DNA from: Pediococcus acidilactici | GTDB taxonomy: Bacteria > Bacillota > Bacilli > Lactobacillales > Lactobacillaceae | DNA length: 64,000 nt | NCBI GenBank assembly: GCA_024970065.1 | Contig: CP103908.1 | Location: 558,001 to 622,000, forward strand | Direction: 5' to 3' | Shown: in pieces, positions 16,104 to 24,352 of the stretch | How positions within the stretch are numbered: position 1 is the first letter of the stretch | How the letters are laid out: every line of letters starts with the position of its first letter | Program-made: the position numbers and the translations under genes | The notes under the pieces: generated by a model | The model's input: only the letters and a program-made list of their open reading frames with translations | Database searches by the model: none | What the model was told of the DNA's origin: nothing

Positions 16104-16762
16104 AGCAAGCTGCCCAACCAATTTTACACGACATTCAACAGCATCCGTTTGTGCAGGGGATTCAGGCGGGCAAAGTTCCGAGCGCAGCCTTAGCGGTATA
16201 CGTGGAGCAGGACACCTGCTTTTTGAACGCCTTCGCGAAGGTTTTTGCCGGGGCGTTGGTGAAAAGTCAAACCACGGAACGGATGCGTTTTTTCAGCGAA
16301 CAAATTCGATATTCGCTTGCGGATGAGTCGGCGGCCCATCAGATTTTATGCGACATCGCCGGCATTGAATTAGCCGAGCACCAACATGCTGAACCCCGGC
16401 CGTTAACTGCGTTGTACACGGAGCATTTATTCACGGCAGTTCGCGAAGGAGATTTGTTAGACATCGCGGCAGTCGTGTTGCCGTGTCCGTGGACGTACAA
16501 TGAAATCAGTCAAGCGATTGTGGAAAACGCCGCATCCGACAATCCCTTCCTGCCGTGGATTGAATTCTACCAAGGTGACGAAGAAGATGTTGGCGACGAT
16601 TCGGTCACCCAGCTATTTGCGATGCTGGACGAGGCCGCGCCTAAATTAAGTGCCCAACGTAAAGAGGAAATTACCCACCGCTTTTTGCGTAGTTGTGAAT
16701 TAGAGTATGATTTTTGGGAACAGGCGTATTCGCAAAAGGATTGGAAGTATCGGTGGAAATAA
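16085..16762 (+). CDS. tenA: TenA-family aminopyrimidine aminohydrolase
   Basis: A 225-residue all-helical TenA/thiaminase II protein that hydrolyses degraded thiamine pyrimidines to HMP. The catalytic Cys is Cys134 in LPCPWTYNEI, and the acidic/aromatic pocket residues in AVYVEQDTCFLNAF and ELEYDFWEQAY are typical. AGGAGG lies in the end of thiE, and the two frames overlap by 19 bases. It is the last gene of the riboswitch operon and feeds HMP to ThiD. Confidence 0.93.
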   Translation: MFSEEIKQAAQPILHDIQQHPFVQGIQAGKVPSAALAVYVEQDTCFLNAFAKVFAGALVKSQTTERMRFFSEQIRYSLADESAAHQILCDIAGIELAEHQHAEPRPLTALYTEHLFTAVREGDLLDIAAVVLPCPWTYNEISQAIVENAASDNPFLPWIEFYQGDEEDVGDDSVTQLFAMLDEAAPKLSAQRKEEITHRFLRSCELEYDFWEQAYSQKDWKYRWK

Positions 16763-16796
16763 AAAGACTTTAAAACTAGCATACTTCAAGTTGAAG

Positions 16797-16830
16797 GCGG
16801 AAATCATGCGTTGCGGATTTCCGCTTTTTT
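16797..16830 (+). terminator. Terminator of the thiamine operon
   Basis: GGCGGAAATC, loop, GATTTCCGC then TTTTTT. The tandem structured repeats begin directly after it. Confidence 0.8.
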
Positions 16831-16963
16831 GGTGGGGTTCGTTCTCTGCGGCATCATCGAAACGAACTCCAGCTACCAATCTTCTCCGGTTATCCCAATT
16901 TTGGAATCAACTGCCAAACCCGCGATTAATTCCAAAATTAAACTAATCCTCAAAGATTACCCA
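16831..16963 (+). repeat. Structured repeat family, tandem unit R1
   Basis: A 133-base unit. CTTCTCCGGTTA leads to an inner stem AATTTTGGAAT/ATTCCAAAATT with loop CTGCCAAACCCGC, then CTAATCCTCAAAGATTACCC. ATCTT before and AAGAT after also pair. The unit is homologous to R2 and R3, but the stem sequence is different. Confidence 0.75.
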
Positions 16964-17090
16964 GGGGCTTCCGTTCTCTCATTTGAAATGAACTCCAGCC
17001 CCTAGCTTATTCCGGTTAGCCAAAGCCAGTAATCAAGCACTAAGCCCGTGCTTAATCACTGACTTCTGCTAATCCTCACAAGCTACCCCA
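16964..17090 (+). repeat. Structured repeat family, tandem unit R2
   Basis: A 127-base unit starting GGGGCTTCCGTTCTCTCA. Inner stem GCCAGTAATCAAGCAC pairs with GTGCTTAATCACTG across loop TAAGCCC. Outer TAGCTT and AAGCTA pair. It has the same conserved TTCCGGTTAGCC and GCTAATCCTCA words as R1. Confidence 0.75.
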
Positions 17091-17217
17091 GGGGCTTCCG
17101 TTCTCTCAATTGAAAACGAGTTTCAACCCTCAAGGCTCTGCGGTTAACCCAAACCAGCCATCAATCGTCAAAACCACGATTAATGGCTGGTTTACGTTAA
17201 TCCTCGATCCTTACCCG
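17091..17217 (+). repeat. Structured repeat family, tandem unit R3
   Basis: A 127-base unit starting GGGGCTTCCGTTCTCTCA, as in R2. Inner stem AAACCAGCCATCAATCGT pairs with ACGATTAATGGCTGGTTT across loop CAAAACC. CGGTTAAC pairs with GTTAATCC. A partial fourth unit (GAGCTTTCACTCTCTCA) follows at 17218 before recQ. Confidence 0.75.
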
Positions 17218-17284
17218 AGAGCTTTCACTCTCTCATCATTCATACTATACTTAACTACTATCAACAAAAAGAAAGAGGCATTCG

Positions 17285-19039
17285 ATGGATCCACAAACCG
17301 TTTTAAAATCTAACTTTGGCTACGACACCTTTCGGCCGGGGCAAGCGCGCGTCATCGACGCCGTGCTTCACCGGCAAAACGTCTTGGCAATCATGCCCAC
17401 CGGGGGCGGCAAGTCGCTTTGCTACCAAATTCCGGCCCTCATGCAATCGGGATTGACCCTCGTGGTTTCACCGCTCATTTCGCTAATGAAGGACCAGGTC
17501 GACACCTTGGTGGACAACGGCATTCCCGCAACCTTCATTAATAGTACGTTAGATTACATGGAAATTAACGAACGCTTTGCGGCCGCACGTAATCGACAGA
17601 TGAAATTGTTGTACATTTCGCCAGAACGGTTAGATTCCGACTACTTTGACCAGCTGGCTTCCTTACCGATCGATCTGTTGGCAATTGACGAAGCCCATTG
17701 TATTTCACAGTGGGGTCATGATTTTCGGCCTAGTTATCTAAACCTGACTGACTTAGTGCAACATTTGCCAACTCGTCCGACGATCATTGCGCTGACGGCG
17801 ACAGCGACTCCGCGGGTGGCCACGGACATTAAGGAACGCTTAGGAATTACCGAACAGGTTCAAACTGGCTTTGCGCGTGAAAACTTGGCGTTTAAAGTGA
17901 TTAAAAACCAGGATAGCGACCGCTTCTTAATGGACTATCTCAAGTTAAACCAGGACCAGTCCGGAATCATCTACGCCAGCACGGTTAAGGAAGTGGAGCG
18001 ACTTCATCGAATTTTAACTAAGAAAAAGTTCAACGTGACGATGTATCACGGGCAACTTAGTAAGGCGGAGCGGCGCCAGAACCAAGAGGACTTCCTTTTC
18101 GACCGGGCACCGGTAATGATTGCCACCAACGCGTTTGGGATGGGAATTGATAAGAGTAACGTCCGCTTTGTCATCCACGACCAGATTCCTGGCAGTATCG
18201 AAGCGTACTACCAAGAAGCGGGGCGCGCCGGTCGGGACGGCCTGCCTAGTGAAGCAATCCTCCTTTACAAACTACGGGACGTGCAAATTCAACATTATTA
18301 CATTGAAAGCTCGGAACGGGACGAGGAAAGTAAGGAAGTCGAATACCAGAAGCTTCAGGCAATGAGTCAGTACGGCAACACCCAGATGTGTTTGCAACGC
18401 TACATTTTAAATTACTTCCATGAAGATGGTCCGGACTGTGGATACTGCGGGAACTGTTTAGACACTCGCGAAGCGCAAGACATCACCATTGAAACTCAAC
18501 AAGTTTTGTCGTGCATGCACCGAATGGGCGAACGCTTTGGAAAAGAAATGGTGGCACTCGTATTGACCGGTTCGCAAAACCAGCGCGTCAAGCAGTTTCA
18601 TTTTGAAAAGTTATCGACGTACGGTCTAATGAAGCAAAAGACCAAAAAGCAGGTTACCGAGTTGATCGATTACCTAGTTGCTTCGGGGATAGTCGCGATG
18701 GAAGGCGGCCAGTATCCCGTCTTGAAAAATACTGCGGCCGGGCTAGATATTTTGCGGGGCAAGCAACGGGTAACCCGCAAGGTGGCGGTCAGGGCTGAAA
18801 AATCATTGCCAACTAACGACGCCTTATTTGAAGAGTTGCGTCAGCTACGCCGTGATTTAGCCGAAGAACAACACGTTCCACCGTTTGTAATCTTTTCGGA
18901 TAAGACCCTCCGCGATATGTGCGCGGTGCTTCCGGAGACGTTGGATGAAATGTTAGACGTTAAGGGAATTGGGGAAAATAAATTAGCCAAATATGGCGAA
19001 CAGTTCCTCAAAGTTTTGCAAAATTACCAAGAAGCTTAG
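17285..19039 (+). CDS. recQ: RecQ-family ATP-dependent DNA helicase
   Basis: A 584-residue RecQ helicase acting in recombination and fork repair. Seen: motif 0 FGYDTFRPGQ, Walker A MPTGGGKS, DEAHCISQWGHDFRPSY, LTATATPRV, the RecQ C-terminal zinc cysteines (MCLQRYILNYF...DCGYCGNC), a winged-helix region and an HRDC domain (about residues 510-584, LRQLRRDLAEEQHVPPFVIFSDKTL). It is close to the usual 590-610 length. The AAAGAAAGAGG ribosome site precedes the ATG. It is a single gene, and the structured repeat array lies directly upstream, so the repeats are in or near its 5' leader. Confidence 0.95.
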   Translation: MDPQTVLKSNFGYDTFRPGQARVIDAVLHRQNVLAIMPTGGGKSLCYQIPALMQSGLTLVVSPLISLMKDQVDTLVDNGIPATFINSTLDYMEINERFAAARNRQMKLLYISPERLDSDYFDQLASLPIDLLAIDEAHCISQWGHDFRPSYLNLTDLVQHLPTRPTIIALTATATPRVATDIKERLGITEQVQTGFARENLAFKVIKNQDSDRFLMDYLKLNQDQSGIIYASTVKEVERLHRILTKKKFNVTMYHGQLSKAERRQNQEDFLFDRAPVMIATNAFGMGIDKSNVRFVIHDQIPGSIEAYYQEAGRAGRDGLPSEAILLYKLRDVQIQHYYIESSERDEESKEVEYQKLQAMSQYGNTQMCLQRYILNYFHEDGPDCGYCGNCLDTREAQDITIETQQVLSCMHRMGERFGKEMVALVLTGSQNQRVKQFHFEKLSTYGLMKQKTKKQVTELIDYLVASGIVAMEGGQYPVLKNTAAGLDILRGKQRVTRKVAVRAEKSLPTNDALFEELRQLRRDLAEEQHVPPFVIFSDKTLRDMCAVLPETLDEMLDVKGIGENKLAKYGEQFLKVLQNYQEA

Positions 19040-19175
19040 TTTTTTATAAAGGTGAGGCAATTTTTGGTTAGTTAGGACCTAAATCGTTTTAAAATACAGG
19101 AAGGTAAAAATCTTCAATCGGATTGGAAAGCGATGTGTTATTTAACTTAAACTAATCGCGCTAGGAGGATGCTTT

Positions 19176-19889
19176 TTGCGTTTTAGAACATTTTGGGGAT
19201 GGCTGTTGATTTTTGGGATTGCAGCGTGGTTGATTAAAAGCGACGTGGTGACAATTCCTGCCGGCGTTCAGCAAACCTTCCGCACGGGAATTAATAAAGT
19301 AGCGACCAGTCTAGATTCAGTGATTGACTCCAACTGGAACTTTAACCAAAATAAGGCAACTAAGGCGGATCAGGCGAGTGGAAAAGCAACCCCGGTCGAA
19401 TCGGTAGTGAAGGGAAAGAATTTGTCGAAGACCTATTACTACAGTTTTGCGCCGAATACACCGGAAAATGTGCAAAAGGTTTTTCAGCAAGCAATCAAGC
19501 AGTATAACCAGACGGGAATCGTGGAATTAGAACCTGGGCAAATGCATAACTGGCTTAACCACGTAACGTTAGGCGTTTATCAAAAGGCAATGCCGGAAAG
19601 CCAGGACCACACCATTGAATTAGGAGTGGGCGGACCTGACGTAATTGAACAGCAGGGGGTCGTCAGCCGAATTGCTAACCATGCTTCGGCCAAATTAAAC
19701 ACTTACTACGACCGCTCGGTTTCTCAATCGGTGGCGCTTCACGAACTTGGCCATGCCTTAGGTTTAGACCACAGTCAAAGTTTAACCTCAATTATGTATC
19801 CCATTGACCGCGGGCAACAAGGTTTAAGCGAACAAGACTTGAATGGTTTACGGTCGATTTATGGGAAGCAGACGGATGAAAATCAGTAG
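19176..19889 (+). CDS. Matrixin-like secreted/anchored zinc metalloprotease
   Basis: A 237-residue protein with one N-terminal hydrophobic segment (WGWLLIFGIAAWLI) acting as signal or anchor, a spacer, then a compact protease domain ending with HELGHALGLDHS (His189, Glu190, His193, His199) and the Met-turn SIMYP. These are the metzincin/matrixin zinc signatures. The enzyme should face outside. AGGAGG at 19163-19168 points to a TTG start at 19176, as there is no ATG in the vicinity. Substrates are unknown. Confidence 0.85.
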   Translation: MRFRTFWGWLLIFGIAAWLIKSDVVTIPAGVQQTFRTGINKVATSLDSVIDSNWNFNQNKATKADQASGKATPVESVVKGKNLSKTYYYSFAPNTPENVQKVFQQAIKQYNQTGIVELEPGQMHNWLNHVTLGVYQKAMPESQDHTIELGVGGPDVIEQQGVVSRIANHASAKLNTYYDRSVSQSVALHELGHALGLDHSQSLTSIMYPIDRGQQGLSEQDLNGLRSIYGKQTDENQ

Positions 19890-19947
19890 TCTGCAAGAAA
19901 AAATTTAATAGGCTTAACCCTTGAGATGAGGGCTTTTTTAGGCAATT

Positions 19948-19984
19948 AAAAAACGACTGGATATGTTCTTCCAGTCGTTTTTTG
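19948..19984. terminator. Strong bidirectional terminator
   Basis: AAAAACGACTGGA and TCCAGTCGTTTTT enclose an 8-base loop, following a weaker hairpin (ACCCTTGAGATGAGGGC, TTTTTT) at 19917-19938. Confidence 0.85.
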
Positions 19985-20153
19985 TGTATAATGGCTGTCG
20001 TTGTCTAAACTAGCTTAGAATGCGATGCGCCCGGTGCTAAATGAGCTGGTTTAAGATGACGATTCTGTACTTTATTTTTGTTACAAAAGATTACAACCGA
20101 GTTACAAAACCAAGTAAATTAAGTGACAACGTACCCGCTTGGGTGCGATTTAG

Positions 20154-20182
20154 TTGAAACTTACCCTGTTAAATGATAGATT
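20154..20182 (+). promoter_or_regulatory. Probable promoter of the EPS operon
   Basis: TTGAAA (20154-20159), 17-base spacer, TAGATT (20177-20182), 35 bases upstream of the first gene of the cluster. Confidence 0.5.
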
Positions 20183-20216
20183 AAATTGTGACTTATTGAA
20201 AATGGAGAGATACTGT

Positions 20217-21335
20217 ATGAAAAAAACGCTAACGTGGTTAGGGGTTACAGTAGGGTCTTTAGTCGTCTTCGCGGGCGCCGGCTTCGGGTTAACCTTAGTC
20301 AATAAGGATTCTCTAGCTACGCACTTTATCGAAAAGTACACGGGGTCAAAATCCGACTCCGCAAGTAGTTCAGGTACCACATCATCTTCGTCCGATTTGC
20401 TTAAAGTATCGAAAAGTTCCAACCTCGATTCAATTTTAAACAACGGCGAATATAATGGTTCAGCAGCATTAAATACAGGTAAGAAAATTCTCGTTAGTTC
20501 ACGTGGCTATGGCAACCACGCAAACAAAATTACGATGACGCGGGACAGTCGTTTTGTGATGGGGAGAATACAAGACGCAGTTAATAACGCGGTCATCATG
20601 CACTTGATTGATACTGGTAAGGTGAAGTTAAACGACAAACTGGCAAAGTATGATAAGGACGTTGCCGGCGCCGATTTGATCACCGTTAAGGAAGTTATGA
20701 ACCAAACTTCGGGTCTGTCAGCTTCTAATTTTACGGCCAATGCTTCAGCAAAGGACTTAATTAAAAAGGTTAATTCTGAGGCTGCGTATGATTCAGCAAG
20801 TGAAGGTACATATTCGGATTCAAGAGTTAATTCAATTTTACAAGCAGCAATTATTCAAAAGGCGACCGGTCAAAGTTACCGGGCGGTCATTGAAGACTTG
20901 CTGGATCAACTTGAACTTGACCAGACCGAATTTGGTTTGAAGAATAAAACGGTTGATTACTATAAGAGTGACAATTCGCTTAACGGTACGAAAGTTTCGT
21001 TGGACGATTTGGACACCAAAGCAATCAACCGGCTTGGCAAAGACCAGCTGGTTAGTTCGCCTGGCGACATGGCGCAACTCTTCAATTATCTCTTCAATAG
21101 CGATTACGTTTCTTCGGCAACCTTAGACAAAGTTTTCAAGGATGCGAAGGGGCACGCAGCCGGCTTTTCCGTCGACGGCGATTCATTAAGCCTGGCCCAA
21201 TCAATCGCGGGCGGGCGTAATCGTGTAGAATGGAACTTGAAGGACCAGACGGGAACCTTCCTATTTAGTAATTACGTTAACGGGGAAGATAATCTCGCAT
21301 CAATTTCAACAAATATGTTTGACTACTTAAGATAA
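20217..21335 (+). CDS. Serine-hydrolase-like (class C beta-lactamase fold) pseudoenzyme
   Basis: A 372-residue exported protein: N-terminal membrane segment (WLGVTVGSLVVFAGAGFGLTLV), a Ser-rich linker (about residues 45-62) and a penicillin-binding-like domain. LMDTGK-type helix IMHLIDTGKVKLNDKLAKY and the VMNQTSGLS segment match serine beta-lactamase relatives, but the nucleophile motif SxxK aligns with R-I-Q-D (Arg117 to Asp120), and the YxN region is YSD. So the usual catalytic Ser and Lys are missing. GGAGAG selects the ATG at 20217. It heads the EPS operon, 15 bases before wzd, and may bind rather than hydrolyse cell-wall or polymer ligands. Confidence 0.8.
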   Translation: MKKTLTWLGVTVGSLVVFAGAGFGLTLVNKDSLATHFIEKYTGSKSDSASSSGTTSSSSDLLKVSKSSNLDSILNNGEYNGSAALNTGKKILVSSRGYGNHANKITMTRDSRFVMGRIQDAVNNAVIMHLIDTGKVKLNDKLAKYDKDVAGADLITVKEVMNQTSGLSASNFTANASAKDLIKKVNSEAAYDSASEGTYSDSRVNSILQAAIIQKATGQSYRAVIEDLLDQLELDQTEFGLKNKTVDYYKSDNSLNGTKVSLDDLDTKAINRLGKDQLVSSPGDMAQLFNYLFNSDYVSSATLDKVFKDAKGHAAGFSVDGDSLSLAQSIAGGRNRVEWNLKDQTGTFLFSNYVNGEDNLASISTNMFDYLR

Positions 21336-21350
21336 CTCTCGGAGGATTTC

Positions 21351-22133
21351 ATGGAAACTGCAGAAACACAACAGATTAGTATCGGCCAAATCTTAGCCAT
21401 ACTTCGAAAACATATTGGATTAATTTTTGCTAGCACGTTTATTATTACTTTACTGGCTGCGCTAATGACGTTCTTTGTAATGACGCCTAAGTACAGTGCA
21501 ACCACTCAAATCTTGGTTAATCGGAAGCTGTCGGATGACATGGCGGGCGCACAATTACAACAAACCCAAGCCGACGTGCAAATGATTAATACATATAAAG
21601 ACATTATTACTAGTCCAACGGTTTTACGCGAAGCGGACGCAAAGTTAACCGGTCTACCTGGTTACAAGAGCGGCGTTGATAACTTAAAGAGCTCCATTTC
21701 AATCAGTAGTCAACAAAACTCCCAAGTTTTCTCAATTAATGCCAAAAGTACCAACCCGAATACGGCAGCTAAGATGGCAAACGAAACTGCTAAGGTCTTC
21801 AAGCGTAAGGTTGTAAAGATCATGAGCATCAACAACGTTTCGATCGTTTCTAAAGCTGCTCCAGACGATGATCCAGTTAGCCCACGGACGAAGCTTAACA
21901 TCGCAGCTGGAATCGTAATTGGTTTCTTACTCGGGGTCGGCCTCGCGTTCTTACGTGAATTTAGCGACCGGACGGTTACCTCTGAAGAATTCCTTACTGA
22001 CGAACTTGGTTTGAAGGGTCTTGGAATTATTAGTGAGATTGACGAAAATGAAATTCGTCGAAAAATTGCTCCTAAGATTGGTGGAAACAAACGTCGCGAT
22101 GATGGCGAAACTAGAATGCGCAGAAGGGTCTAG
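21351..22133 (+). CDS. wzd: Polysaccharide chain-length/kinase-activator protein (Wzz family)
   Basis: A 260-residue CapA/Wzd-type protein with two membrane helices (about residues 24-46 and 178-198) flanking an extracellular domain. It activates the partner BY-kinase and helps set polymer length. PRTKLNIAAGIVIGFLLGVGLAFLREFSD, with its proline-containing second helix, is characteristic. CGGAGGA precedes the ATG. The last codons abut the kinase gene. Confidence 0.9.
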   Translation: METAETQQISIGQILAILRKHIGLIFASTFIITLLAALMTFFVMTPKYSATTQILVNRKLSDDMAGAQLQQTQADVQMINTYKDIITSPTVLREADAKLTGLPGYKSGVDNLKSSISISSQQNSQVFSINAKSTNPNTAAKMANETAKVFKRKVVKIMSINNVSIVSKAAPDDDPVSPRTKLNIAAGIVIGFLLGVGLAFLREFSDRTVTSEEFLTDELGLKGLGIISEIDENEIRRKIAPKIGGNKRRDDGETRMRRRV

Positions 22134-22142
22134 GTGATAAGC

Positions 22143-22889
22143 ATGTTTTTTAAGAAGAAACCAAAGTTAGATAATGAAAGTCTAAAAAACGGGGTCGGTT
22201 TGATTACCTATAATGATCCCACTTCCACAATTGCTGAACAATTTCGGACGGTGCGGACAAACATCCAATTCTCGTCGGTAGATAAGCAATTAAAATCAAT
22301 CGTCTTTACTTCTTCAGCACCATCCGAAGGAAAGTCGACCGTCAGCAACAACGTAGCAGTTACCTGGGCTGACCAAGGTAAAAGTGTGTTAATTGTCGAC
22401 GCGGATATGCGCCGTCCGACTGTACACCGGACTTTCCGGACCAGTAACGCGGTTGGATTAAGTAATTTATTGGCTGGAACGGGTAGCTTGGATGATGCGA
22501 TTCACAGCACGGTAGTAGATAATCTCTCCGTAATGCCGAGTGGTCCAATTCCACCTAACCCATCCGAACTTTTAGGTTCGACCAAGATGGTCAACCTTTT
22601 AGGGGTGCTCACCACTAAATTTGACTTAGTTATTATCGATGCACCGCCAGTAAATACGGTTACCGACGCACAAGTTTTGGCTGCACGTGCGGACGGGACT
22701 GTTTTAGTAGTGCCACAAGGAATCGCGGACAAAGCGGGCGTTCGGCACGCTAAACAAATGCTCGAAACGGTTCAGGCAAATATTTTGGGTGCTATTTTGA
22801 ACCGGGCATCTGCTGAAAAATCAACGGGGTACTATGGTGGCTATTACGGTGGCTACTATGGTGGTTATTATGGAACGGATGATAAGTAA
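22143..22889 (+). CDS. wze: BY-type tyrosine kinase for EPS assembly
   Basis: A 248-residue bacterial tyrosine kinase. P-loop SSAPSEGKSTVSNN, Walker A' LIVDADMRRPTVH and Walker B FDLVIIDAPP are present. The C-terminus is a tyrosine cluster with the repeat YYGGYYGGYYGGYYG, the autophosphorylation site whose state controls polymer export. The reading frame is open from a GTG at 22134, but AGGTG spacing favours the ATG at 22143. Wzd activates it and the next gene product dephosphorylates it. Confidence 0.92.
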   Translation: MFFKKKPKLDNESLKNGVGLITYNDPTSTIAEQFRTVRTNIQFSSVDKQLKSIVFTSSAPSEGKSTVSNNVAVTWADQGKSVLIVDADMRRPTVHRTFRTSNAVGLSNLLAGTGSLDDAIHSTVVDNLSVMPSGPIPPNPSELLGSTKMVNLLGVLTTKFDLVIIDAPPVNTVTDAQVLAARADGTVLVVPQGIADKAGVRHAKQMLETVQANILGAILNRASAEKSTGYYGGYYGGYYGGYYGTDDK

Positions 22890-22891
22890 TC

Positions 22892-23680
22892 ATGGGTTTA
22901 ATTGATTTACATTGTCACATTCTGCCAGGGGTTGACGACGGTGCGAAAGATCTACCGATGGCGCTTGATATGGCACGTGAAGCGGTCAAACAAGGGATTT
23001 CGCACATTTTGTTGACGCCGCACCACATGGACGGAATGTACACCAATCATAAAAAAGACGTTATTGCTAAAACAAATGCTTTTCAAGCCGAACTAGACAA
23101 CGCAGGGATTCCGTTAACGGTTTTTCCGGGGCAAGAAGTGCATTTGACTGGTGAATTGCTAGATGCAATTGACCAAGACGATATCTTATTTATGGATGAA
23201 GCAGGTAAGTATCTGTTACTCGAATTTCCGCACAGCGGAATTCCGGAGTACGCAGAAGACATGGTCTTTGAGCTAATTGCCCGGGGTATTACTCCGGTGC
23301 TGGCCCATCCTGAGCGAAATCACGGATTTCAAAAGAATCCGGATCGGTTATATGATTTCATCGAAATGGGTTGTTTGTCACAATTGACCAGCAGCAGTTA
23401 CTTAGGCGTGTTTGGCGACCGCGTCGAAGAACTAACGCAACGCTTCATTGACGCTAACTTAGGTTTTATCTTCGCGTCCGACGCCCACAATTTTAAGGGG
23501 CGCCGTTTCTTAATGCGGGACGCATTTAATAAATTAACGAAGAAGACTACTGAAAGAAAGGCAACAAGTTTTAACTACAATGCAAAGGCAATCGTAAATG
23601 GGGACGCGATTGCCACGGACGATATACTGCACGTATCGGAAGCTAAAAAAAGAAAGAAAAAGAGGTTCTGGTTGTTCTAA
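22892..23680 (+). CDS. wzb: Manganese-dependent tyrosine phosphatase of the PHP family
   Basis: A 262-residue CpsB/YwqE-type phosphatase that resets the BY-kinase. Metal ligands are visible in MGLIDLHCHILPGVDDGA, LLTPHH, GQEVHLT, LAHPERN and FASDAHN. The basic C-terminal tail KKRKKKRFWLF is unusual and may touch the membrane. It starts two bases after the kinase stop, so it is coupled. Confidence 0.92.
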   Translation: MGLIDLHCHILPGVDDGAKDLPMALDMAREAVKQGISHILLTPHHMDGMYTNHKKDVIAKTNAFQAELDNAGIPLTVFPGQEVHLTGELLDAIDQDDILFMDEAGKYLLLEFPHSGIPEYAEDMVFELIARGITPVLAHPERNHGFQKNPDRLYDFIEMGCLSQLTSSSYLGVFGDRVEELTQRFIDANLGFIFASDAHNFKGRRFLMRDAFNKLTKKTTERKATSFNYNAKAIVNGDAIATDDILHVSEAKKRKKKRFWLF

Positions 23681-23693
23681 AATGGAGATTAAA

Positions 23694-24347
23694 ATGACAG
23701 AAAATAAAAAGATAGTGGTTGATGAGCAATATCAAAATCGACGTTTTATTTATCATTTTTTTAAGCGAGCAATAGACATCATTGCAAGTGGTGCAGGTTT
23801 AATTTTGTTATCCCCATTATTTTTAATAATTAGCCTAGCAATTAAGGCCGAGGATCGGGGACCAATTTTTTATTCACAAATAAGATTGGGAAAGGGTCAG
23901 CGGCCTTTTAAAATGTATAAATTTAGATCAATGATCGTCGATGCTGATAAAAAGCTAGAAGATTTACTTGAAAAAAACGAGGTCGATGGGGCCATGTTCA
24001 AGATAAAACACGATCCCCGAATTACTAAAGTGGGAAGGTTCACACGCAAACACAGTTTGGATGAACTTCCTCAATTGTGGAATGTATTGGTTGGCGATAT
24101 GACCTTAGTTGGACCACGTCCGCCGCTGGAACGGGAAGTTGCGGAATATTCAGAATACGATCGTCAGCGGTTAGCTGTAAAACCTGGTTGTACAGGATTA
24201 TGGCAAGTTAGTGGCCGTAATGATGTAGATTTTGATGGAATGGTGGAACTGGATCTGAATTATATTGAGAATAGCGGGATTTTATTTGATATTAGCATTT
24301 TATTCAGGACAGTTGCGATAATTTTTAAGCCGAATGGAGCGTATTAA
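23694..24347 (+). CDS. Undecaprenyl-phosphate sugar-1-phosphate transferase (priming enzyme)
   Basis: A 217-residue PglC/CpsE-type enzyme that begins the EPS repeat by loading a sugar phosphate on the lipid carrier. One N-terminal membrane segment (IDIIASGAGLILLSPLFLIISLAI) is followed by the conserved block IRLGKGQRPFKMYKFRSM, HSLDELPQLWNVLVGDMTLVGPRPPL, VKPGCTGLWQVSGR. An ATG at 23682 is also in frame, but its own GGAG (23684-23687) is well placed to serve the ATG at 23694. From here to about 31.3 kb the DNA becomes clearly AT-richer. Confidence 0.93.
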   Translation: MTENKKIVVDEQYQNRRFIYHFFKRAIDIIASGAGLILLSPLFLIISLAIKAEDRGPIFYSQIRLGKGQRPFKMYKFRSMIVDADKKLEDLLEKNEVDGAMFKIKHDPRITKVGRFTRKHSLDELPQLWNVLVGDMTLVGPRPPLEREVAEYSEYDRQRLAVKPGCTGLWQVSGRNDVDFDGMVELDLNYIENSGILFDISILFRTVAIIFKPNGAY

Positions 24348-24352
24348 GGTAC

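Noticed and set aside
16831..17245. CRISPR array in the tandem repeats before recQ
   Set aside because: Units are 127-133 bases, diverged and internally palindromic; there is no short invariant repeat with unique spacers and no cas gene.
22833..22880. GGY-TAY-TAY-GGT repeats at the end of the kinase gene, considered as a DNA repeat or CRISPR-like array
   Set aside because: They encode the tyrosine cluster of BY-kinases; the DNA repetition follows from the protein.
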